Source: Thermoplasmata archaeon
GTDB taxonomy: Archaea > Thermoplasmatota > Thermoplasmata > Halarchaeoplasmatales > Halarchaeoplasmataceae
Assembly (NCBI GenBank): GCA_019594305.1
Contig: JAFDTZ010000114.1
Coordinates: 1-6,603, forward strand
Length of the DNA stretch: 6,603 bases
Direction: 5' to 3'
Of the stretch, positions 1 through 3,668 are shown piece after piece. Position numbers and translations under genes: made by a program. Below the pieces are notes generated by a model. It was not told the origin of the DNA, made no database searches, and worked only from the letters and a program-made list of their open reading frames with translations. Position 1 is the first letter of the stretch. Each line of letters opens with the position of its first letter.

Positions 1-1
1 G

Positions 2-121
2 GAAGAAGTAGAAGACGATGATACGGAAGAAGTAGAAGACGATGATACGGAAGAAGTAGAAGACGATGATACGGAAGAAGTAGAAGACGATGATACGGAA
101 GAAGTAGAAGACGATGATACG
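2..121 (+). repeat. 24-bp coding tandem repeat, five perfect copies
   Basis: Five head-to-tail 24-bp units (2-25, 26-49, 50-73, 74-97, 98-121) are identical at every base. Each encodes EEVEDDDT in the frame of the zinc-ribbon gene. A sixth unit begins (GAAGAA at 122-127) and then diverges into the ribbon. Because the unit is a multiple of three, copy-number change keeps the frame. Identity at synonymous positions shows recent expansion or homogenisation rather than selection on protein alone. The array continues to the window edge, so the true copy number is unknown. Confidence 0.95.
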
Positions 122-208
122 GAAGAAATTATCTGTCCGGTATGTAACAACGTTTCCGATGATGAGTCCGACTTCTGCGGGGCCTGCGGGGCCGAATTGA
201 AAATTTAA
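2..208 (+). CDS. C-terminal part of an acidic-repeat protein ending in a zinc ribbon (5' end outside window)
   Basis: The frame is open from the left edge to TAA at 206-208, giving 68 visible residues; the start and any N-terminal domain lie outside. The visible part has two sections. Residues 1-40 are five exact copies of EEVEDDDT, an extremely acidic and presumably disordered linker. Then EEII leads into a C-terminal zinc ribbon in which four cysteines follow CPVC-x10-CGAC and the end reads GAELKI. That matches the small zinc-ribbon modules common at archaeal protein termini, with consensus CPxCG...FCxxCGxxL. Such ribbons bind one structural zinc and often mediate protein or nucleic-acid contacts; the function here cannot be named. 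Only 18 bp separate its stop from cdc6, and I see no well-placed TATA box for cdc6 in or before that gap, so the two are probably co-transcribed. Confidence is high that it is coding and zinc-binding, low for any role. Confidence 0.85.
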   Translation, partial: EEVEDDDTEEVEDDDTEEVEDDDTEEVEDDDTEEVEDDDTEEIICPVCNNVSDDESDFCGACGAELKI

Positions 209-226
209 TTTGTTAACGGGTTAAAA

Positions 227-1390
227 ATGAAATTCCAATCACCTTCGGGAAAGATAATCAAATCACCAAAGAAACTTTCTTTTGATTTCGTACCCGACAA
301 ACTACCCCATCGAGAGGAACAGCAGCAGAATCTTTTCATGCTCTTTCGCAGGGTAATCGAGAGTGGCGTGTCACAAAATGCCTTCCTGCACGGTAATGTA
401 GGGACTGGTAAGACAGCTTCTGCAAAACGATTCTGCATGGACTACAAGGAATGGGCTGCTGAAAAGGAAAAAAGAGTTGATTACGTTTTTGTTAATTGCC
501 GTAAAAGAAGCAATAAAAGTTTGATATTATGGAAGATCATTTCAAAATTTGATAGAGGTTTTCCGGATAGAGGGTTTTCAGTAGGGGAGATGATGGAGAT
601 AGTAAGGAGACATATAAAAAATACCGGTACCCATCTATTTATCATCCTCGATGAGGCGGACGCACTAATTCAACGCGACGGGCCGGAACTGGTATTTCTA
701 CTATCGAGATTCGACGACGAAACCATGGTTCCTAAGGGAAGTATCTCTATCTTTCTAATATCTCAAAAAAATGTACTTGAACTACTGGATGAAAGTGCTC
801 TCAGCACATTTAAAAGAAGCAACCGCATACTCTTTAAACCATACGATAAAGATCAACTGTCGGACATCCTTGCATATAGAGCTGATCTTGCCCTCTACCC
901 CGGCTCCATAGAAGAAGATGAACTGAATCTACTATCTTTGATCGCCTCCGAAAGGGGCGATGCACGCCTGGGCATAGAACTAATGGAAAAGGCGGCACTT
1001 CTAGCGGAAGAAAACGGCCGGAATCTGATCGGTCCCGAAGATATAAGAACCGCCAAGGCAGATATAGATCCGTACATGACCGCTAGCAGGTTGAGAGGGT
1101 TGAACGATAACGAGAGGATGATTCTTCTTGCTGCGGCACAAAAGTTGAGAAATAAATCATTTACGACTACAGGCGATTTGGAAACACACTATCATGTACT
1201 GTGCGAAAATTACGAAAAAAACAGTCTGGGTCATACACAATTTTGGAAGTATCTAAAATCTCTTTCAGGTGATGGTATCCTAGAAACTGAAACTACCTCT
1301 TCAGGTAAAGGCCGCACCACTAAAGTATCTTTAAGCGACATTCCGGCAGGTTTGTTAGAAAAAAAGTTGATGGAACTGATAGAGGGATGA
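227..1390 (+). CDS. cdc6: Orc1/Cdc6-family replication initiator ATPase
   Basis: This 387-aa protein has the usual length and layout of archaeal Orc1/Cdc6, which binds origin repeats and loads the MCM helicase. The N-terminal entry motif reads FDFVPDKLPHRE (19-30). Walker A is GNVGTGKT (56-63) and Walker B FIILDEAD (138-145). The sensor-1 region is ISQKN (178-182) and the lid has sensor 2 in GDARLG (244-249, R247). The C-terminal winged helix runs from about 285 to 380, with HTQFWKYLKSL and a GKGRTTKVSL wing. Two positions are atypical: sensor 1 has Gln where most members have Asn (ISN/ITN), and the usual D-P-R-V stretch reads LDESALSTF without that Arg. ATP binding therefore looks intact, while hydrolysis or its sensing may be altered. 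ATG 227 is the only Met before the conserved N-terminal motif. No strong Shine-Dalgarno sequence is visible. The downstream OB-fold gene begins one base after the stop. Confidence 0.93.
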   Translation: MKFQSPSGKIIKSPKKLSFDFVPDKLPHREEQQQNLFMLFRRVIESGVSQNAFLHGNVGTGKTASAKRFCMDYKEWAAEKEKRVDYVFVNCRKRSNKSLILWKIISKFDRGFPDRGFSVGEMMEIVRRHIKNTGTHLFIILDEADALIQRDGPELVFLLSRFDDETMVPKGSISIFLISQKNVLELLDESALSTFKRSNRILFKPYDKDQLSDILAYRADLALYPGSIEEDELNLLSLIASERGDARLGIELMEKAALLAEENGRNLIGPEDIRTAKADIDPYMTASRLRGLNDNERMILLAAAQKLRNKSFTTTGDLETHYHVLCENYEKNSLGHTQFWKYLKSLSGDGILETETTSSGKGRTTKVSLSDIPAGLLEKKLMELIEG

Positions 1391-1391
1391 T
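1382..1391 (+). promoter_or_regulatory. Ribosome binding site spanning the cdc6 stop codon
   Basis: GAGGGATGAT directly precedes ATG 1392 and resembles the archaeal anti-SD complement GGAGGTGAT with one changed position. It contains the last codons and stop of cdc6, so translation of the next gene is probably coupled to cdc6 termination. It supports 1392 as the start. Confidence 0.55.
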
Positions 1392-2099
1392 ATGCTGGAT
1401 AAGAAAAAACTTATGACCTTAGCCGTTATAATATCTCTAGCAGGAACAGCTTCTTTATATTTATACACCGCTAGTAGAGATACTGTACGTGTAAATATTT
1501 CAGAAATCGACCACCGCCTTATTGGAACGAAGCTGGAGATAGAAGGGGTTATCAGTGAGGCACGCAGATTACAATCGGCCTATCTAATTTCATTACTAGA
1601 AGAGGGTGGTGAAGATAGTTTGGGTGTATTTGTAGAAGATCAGGTAATAGATAGTATTGACGAGCCCACCGAGATAATAGCCGGGGCTAGAATTAAAATT
1701 ACGGGTATATTGGAGGAATATGAAGGAGATCTTTCACTACTGGTATCCGTTCCAGGAGAAATGATGATAATTGAGAGAGCATACACCAGTTTTATAGATA
1801 TATCGAACCTTCTCGAAAATCCGGAATGGTACTCGGGTATGGAGTTGAAGGTAAGAGGAAACGTAGTGACTGTCGATCCGTCCTCGGGAGATTATTACTT
1901 CGAAATAGAATCTTTGGGAGGGGGGTATCATCGGTTAGGTTGTGAAGTTGATGGGTCCAATTCCGTTGGAGATCTACGCATAATGAATGGAGACCCGGTA
2001 GTTTTCAAAGGTACGTTTCTTTACGATAACAGCACGGGTAGATGGTTGGTTAGAGGTCCGGAGCCTCCTGATGTGAAAACTTTAGACTTAGATCAATAA
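1392..2099 (+). CDS. Membrane-anchored protein with two predicted OB-fold domains
   Basis: This 235-aa protein has a basic N-terminus (MLDKKK) followed by one hydrophobic segment at about 7-26, read as an uncleaved signal anchor or signal peptide. The bulk would then lie outside the membrane. Residues 33-128 show the strand pattern of an OB fold: GTKLEIEGVISEAR, then a strand pair, then GARIKITGILEEYEGDLSLLV. Residues 134-228 repeat it as GMELKVRGNVVTV ... GDPVVFKGTFLYDNSTGRWLV. OB folds bind nucleic acids or oligosaccharides, but secreted OB-fold proteins need not bind DNA, and I see no diagnostic ligand residues. The gene starts one base after cdc6 and appears translationally coupled to it. 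The pairing could be functional (replication or DNA uptake) or simply a shared transcript. Gene and topology are firm, OB-fold assignment is moderate, function is unknown. Confidence 0.75.
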   Translation: MLDKKKLMTLAVIISLAGTASLYLYTASRDTVRVNISEIDHRLIGTKLEIEGVISEARRLQSAYLISLLEEGGEDSLGVFVEDQVIDSIDEPTEIIAGARIKITGILEEYEGDLSLLVSVPGEMMIIERAYTSFIDISNLLENPEWYSGMELKVRGNVVTVDPSSGDYYFEIESLGGGYHRLGCEVDGSNSVGDLRIMNGDPVVFKGTFLYDNSTGRWLVRGPEPPDVKTLDLDQ

Positions 2100-2196
2100 A
2101 CGTAACCGTGGTTAGAAAAAAAATGAAAGAGTAAAGGGGGGTGGGAGGGTGTTATCTTGATATTATGACCAATGAGGTTCAACTATTTAAGTCTTG
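2100..2196. other. Convergent intergenic gap with a G-rich element
   Basis: This 97-bp gap lies between the ends of the cdc6 operon (+) and the winged-helix/Sm operon (-). It holds a TAACC-GT-GGTTA dyad (2102-2113), an A8 run (2116-2123) and a G-rich tract of G6-T-G3-A-G3 (2136-2149), then AT-rich sequence. No gene fits it. The run of GAAA, AAA and a G-string around 2125-2142 resembles the 3' half of archaeal origin recognition boxes; see findings. Confidence 0.6.
2116..2123 (-). terminator. Poly-T tract ending the leftward operon
   Basis: Read on the minus strand this is T8, 73 nt past the stop of the last gene of the leftward operon. Archaeal RNA polymerase terminates at T-rich non-template tracts without needing a hairpin. 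Placement after the final gene and before the opposing cdc6 operon makes this the likely 3' end. It is inferred from sequence only. Confidence 0.45.
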
Positions 2197-2514
2197 TTAT
2201 TGATACATCATATTTGTACTACGATTCTCCTCACTCTTTTTTTTCAGGCCACTTTTTTTGTGTTTGATAGTTTTTTCTTGAGAAGGATTCGTACCATGAA
2301 AACTAATATCTTTTCTGATCAGTCTCAAGTACTTTTTATCGGGATATCCTTCCATCTGGATGATACCCCTGGACATGAGTCCTTTGACCGTTCGCAAGAG
2401 TTTACTTTCGGATACCTTGAGTTCACGGGCTGCTTCCTCCAGGGTAATCGGTAATTCATTTAGCAATAGACGAAGCAATTTTGCCTCCAAGGTATCACTG
2501 TCTATCTGGATCAT
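2197..2514 (-). CDS. Small winged-helix protein with lysine-rich tail
   Basis: This 105-aa protein has a helix at about 8-19, then a helix-turn-helix at 24-50 (TLEEAARELKVSESKLLRTV) and a short wing at 52-67 (MEGYPDKKYLRLIR). This is the winged-helix form of many archaeal DNA-binding proteins. Residues 69-105 are a basic, low-complexity tail (KHKKSGLKKKSEEN) that may add non-specific nucleic-acid binding. It is the last gene of the leftward operon, and its start is 7 nt after the Sm-like gene's stop. GGGTGA at 2522-2527 on the minus strand is a good Shine-Dalgarno sequence for ATG 2514. The tail's lysine codons make long T runs on the opposite strand. It is probably a DNA- or RNA-binding regulator; its target is unknown. 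Confidence 0.8.
   Translation of the reverse strand: MIQIDSDTLEAKLLRLLLNELPITLEEAARELKVSESKLLRTVKGLMSRGIIQMEGYPDKKYLRLIRKDISFHGTNPSQEKTIKHKKSGLKKKSEENRSTNMMYQ
2237..2276 (+). terminator. T-rich tracts likely ending the cdc6 operon transcript
   Basis: On the plus strand T8 (2237-2244), T7 (2253-2259) and T6 (2271-2276) follow in quick succession, about 140-180 nt past the stop at 2099. No comparable T tract occurs between 2100 and 2236. Multiple short T runs are the typical archaeal termination signal. Here they would lie inside the 3' end of the opposing gene, so the two transcripts would overlap tail to tail. Inferred only. Confidence 0.35.
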
Positions 2515-2521
2515 TAATTTT

Positions 2522-2527
2522 TCACCC
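2522..2527 (-). promoter_or_regulatory. Shine-Dalgarno site for the small winged-helix gene
   Basis: GGGTGA on the minus strand ends 7 nt before ATG 2514 and matches the GGTGA core of the archaeal anti-SD complement. Its final TGA is also the stop codon of the upstream Sm-like gene, which implies translational coupling. Confidence 0.65.
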
Positions 2528-2806
2528 GAAGTATGTGCTTGACTTCTTCTCCTTATCTTCCTTTCGCTCCATCTGGCTAATCACGTCTATATGTATTATC
2601 ATATGGCATGGAATAATACGTATAGTACCCGATTCTTCGTGGCTGTCGTCGAGTTCTACCCTCAGACCCTGATCCCGTCCTATGAACACATAGCCTTTGA
2701 ACTCACCTCTGGTCTCCAAGGTATTTTCTCGTGTGTGTAAAGAGCTAATCAAGTATCTTGAGCCTTCTACTAGTTCGCTTCCGAATTTCTTCTGATTTTT
2801 TTTCAC
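2522..2806 (-). CDS. Small protein with a probable Sm-like (LSM) fold
   Basis: This 94-aa protein has a basic N-terminus and a predicted helix at about 10-22. A strand-rich core follows: ENTLETRGEFKGYVFIG and GLRVELDD (27-54), then a short acidic loop, then TIRIIPCHMIIHIDVI (61-76). Strands separated as G-x-F-K-G ... L-x-V-E-L-D, then a second block ending in I-x-x-I-D-V, resemble the Sm1 and Sm2 motifs of LSM RNA-binding proteins. However, the usual Sm2 RG pair is replaced by IPCH, so this would be a divergent member. Sm proteins form rings that bind U-rich RNA. The start is GTG 2804-2806, because no ATG precedes the conserved core in frame; AAGGGCGTGA 6 nt upstream is a plausible binding site. 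It sits between two winged-helix genes with 6- and 7-nt gaps. Coding confidence is high, fold moderate. Confidence 0.72.
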   Translation of the reverse strand: MKKNQKKFGSELVEGSRYLISSLHTRENTLETRGEFKGYVFIGRDQGLRVELDDSHEESGTIRIIPCHMIIHIDVISQMERKEDKEKKSSTYFG

Positions 2807-2812
2807 TTTAAT

Positions 2813-2822
2813 TCACGCCCTT
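2813..2822 (-). promoter_or_regulatory. Shine-Dalgarno site supporting the GTG start of the Sm-like gene
   Basis: AAGGGCGTGA on the minus strand ends 6 nt before GTG 2806. It matches AGG and GTGA of the anti-SD complement around one extra base. The site spans the stop codon of the winged-helix gene upstream. Confidence 0.45.
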
Positions 2823-3256
2823 GTCATGTTGACTATTTTATCGATGGTTTCCCTATATCTATTCATGGTTGATTCTATGTTCGCCTCGGTTACATGCCAA
2901 GCGGTCATAAGGTCACCTTGTCTGAGACGGTATCCCTTCTTTATTACTTCGCCGTTATCTTCCTCTACGATATCCTGCGATTCTAAAAGGTCCATCTTTT
3001 TCAGTTTATTCAGATGACGATATATCGTAGGTTTTGAGGCGTCGAGCAATGCTGCTAGTTCATCAACGGTTCTGGATTTTTCAGGTGCCTTCAAGAAACA
3101 GTCTGTCCACATTCTGAAAGGAATGCTCTCGTAGAGTTCTTCACCCCTTTTCCGCCCCGATAAATACCCTATATCAAGTAGAAAATTCTCCAGTACTTCC
3201 TCAAGGGTGTCTGATGCAACGGGTATATGACTTCTCATCCTGATTTCGAATGTCAT
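2813..3256 (-). CDS. ArsR-like winged-helix transcriptional regulator
   Basis: This 147-aa protein heads the leftward three-gene operon. Residues 1-60 are an N-terminal extension with predicted helices (TLEEVLENFLLDIGYL, then PFRMWTDCFL). The helix-turn-helix is clear at 63-92 (TVDELAALLDASKPTIYRHLNKL), and a wing follows at 93-113 (acidic loop, then KKGYRLRQ). A C-terminal helix at 118-145 could dimerise. The pattern SKPTIYRHLNKLKKMDLLE is typical of ArsR/MarR-type archaeal regulators. No metal-binding cysteine pair is visible, so metal sensing is not supported. ATG 3256 lies about 29 nt below the centre of a TATA-like box, so the mRNA would be essentially leaderless. The divergent MoaD/SAMP promoter begins within 50 bp; control of both sides is possible but unproven. 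Confidence 0.82.
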   Translation of the reverse strand: MTFEIRMRSHIPVASDTLEEVLENFLLDIGYLSGRKRGEELYESIPFRMWTDCFLKAPEKSRTVDELAALLDASKPTIYRHLNKLKKMDLLESQDIVEEDNGEVIKKGYRLRQGDLMTAWHVTEANIESTMNRYRETIDKIVNMTRA

Positions 3257-3280
3257 AAAGAACCATAATACCTATACACC

Positions 3281-3289
3281 ATTTAATAG
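3281..3289 (-). promoter_or_regulatory. TATA box of the winged-helix/Sm operon
   Basis: CTATTAAAT on the minus strand is centred 29 nt before ATG 3256. Archaeal TATA boxes lie about 26-27 bp before the transcription start, so the transcript would begin within a few bases of the start codon. No Shine-Dalgarno sequence is needed or obvious there. Confidence 0.5.
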
Positions 3290-3330
3290 TTATGGAATTT
3301 GCTTAACAGCATAGGACGAATTGGAAAAAA

Positions 3331-3338
3331 ATATTATA
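3331..3338 (+). promoter_or_regulatory. TATA box of the MoaD/SAMP-like gene
   Basis: ATATTATA, preceded by an A-rich stretch, is centred 27 nt upstream of ATG 3362. That places the transcription start at the ATG, giving a leaderless mRNA. The position independently argues against a longer reading from TTG 3299, which would begin upstream of the promoter. Confidence 0.6.
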
Positions 3339-3361
3339 GTACATTACTAGTATTTCAGAAC

Positions 3362-3619
3362 ATGACAAAGGATATTTCCATAAAGATTAAATTTTTCGCC
3401 TATGCCCGTGAGCTGGTGGGAAGAAAAGATATAACTGTTGAGATGAACAGTGGTTCAACAGTAAAGGATCTTATGGAACATGTCCTAACGAAATATCCTT
3501 CCTTGAAGGAAATAAGTAACCATATCATAATCGCAGTTAATAAAAACACCTGCACGTCCGACAGAAGATTGAAGGACGGCGACCAGGTGGCTATCTTGCC
3601 ACCTGTAAGCGGAGGTTAA
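3362..3619 (+). CDS. MoaD/SAMP-like ubiquitin-fold sulfur carrier
   Basis: This 85-aa beta-grasp protein opens with IKIKFFAYARELVGRKD, the signature first hairpin of MoaD (FFA-x-R-x-x-x-G). It continues with the helix TVKDLMEHVLTKYPSLKE, then the strand IIIAVNKN, and closes with LKDGDQVAILPPVSGG. The exposed C-terminal Gly-Gly is what an E1-like enzyme adenylates. The carrier then becomes a thiocarboxylate for molybdopterin synthesis, or is joined to lysines as a small archaeal modifier protein (SAMP). No MoaE, MoeB/UbaA or other cofactor gene is in the window, so the choice between the roles is open. ATG 3362 is chosen because the MoaD motif starts right after it and a TATA box lies 27 nt upstream. 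A longer reading from TTG 3299 adds 21 residues foreign to the family. It stands alone, divergent from the regulator operon. Confidence 0.88.
   Translation: MTKDISIKIKFFAYARELVGRKDITVEMNSGSTVKDLMEHVLTKYPSLKEISNHIIIAVNKNTCTSDRRLKDGDQVAILPPVSGG
3584..3605 (+). repeat. Perfect 8-bp inverted repeat near the end of the moaD-like gene
   Basis: CAGGTGGC (3584-3591) and GCCACCTG (3598-3605) are perfect inverted copies around a 6-nt TATCTT loop, giving a GC-rich hairpin. It lies in the codons for DQVAILPPV, 12 nt before the stop codon. No T run follows, so it is not a classical terminator. It could affect mRNA stability or be chance in coding sequence. Confidence 0.5.
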
Positions 3620-3628
3620 ATACCATAA

Positions 3629-3649
3629 ACATCTTTATATTGAAGATGT
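3629..3649. promoter_or_regulatory. Inverted repeat enclosing the beta-helix gene's TATA box
   Basis: ACATCTT (3629-3635) and AAGATGT (3643-3649) are perfect 7-bp inverted copies separated by 7 nt. The TATA box of the downstream surface-protein gene lies across the centre. A dyad placed here could be an operator whose occupation blocks TBP. With AT-rich arms the chance of coincidence is not negligible. Confidence 0.35.
3634..3641 (+). promoter_or_regulatory. TATA box of the beta-helix surface-protein gene
   Basis: TTTATATT is centred about 31 nt upstream of ATG 3669, predicting transcription from roughly 3664 and a leader of only about 5 nt. No Shine-Dalgarno sequence is visible before the ATG, as expected for a near-leaderless archaeal message. 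Confidence 0.6.
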
Positions 3650-3668
3650 ATGTAGTTAAATCAATAAC

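Noticed and set aside
2..121. CRISPR-like or satellite repeat array
   Set aside because: The units abut with no spacers and read in frame into a zinc ribbon, so this is a coding repeat.
200..211. Separate TATA box for cdc6
   Set aside because: The AT-rich stretch is centred only about 22 nt before ATG 227, which would put the transcription start downstream of the start codon.
205..1077. Minus-strand reading frames within cdc6 (205-438, 895-1077)
   Set aside because: They are antisense to a well-conserved AAA+ gene and their products show no recognisable features.
2136..2149. Three-layer G-quadruplex
   Set aside because: The G6 run cannot supply two G3 tracts plus a loop, so only a two-layer or bulged form is possible.
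2194..2672. Plus-strand reading frames across the leftward operon (2194-2454, 2360-2542, 2481-2672)
   Set aside because: They overlap two minus-strand genes that have SD sites and recognisable folds; the Phe/Leu-rich product comes from antisense Lys codons.
3299..3361. Longer MoaD-like protein from TTG 3299
   Set aside because: The extra 21 residues match nothing in the family, and a well-placed TATA box at 3331-3338 lies inside the extension.
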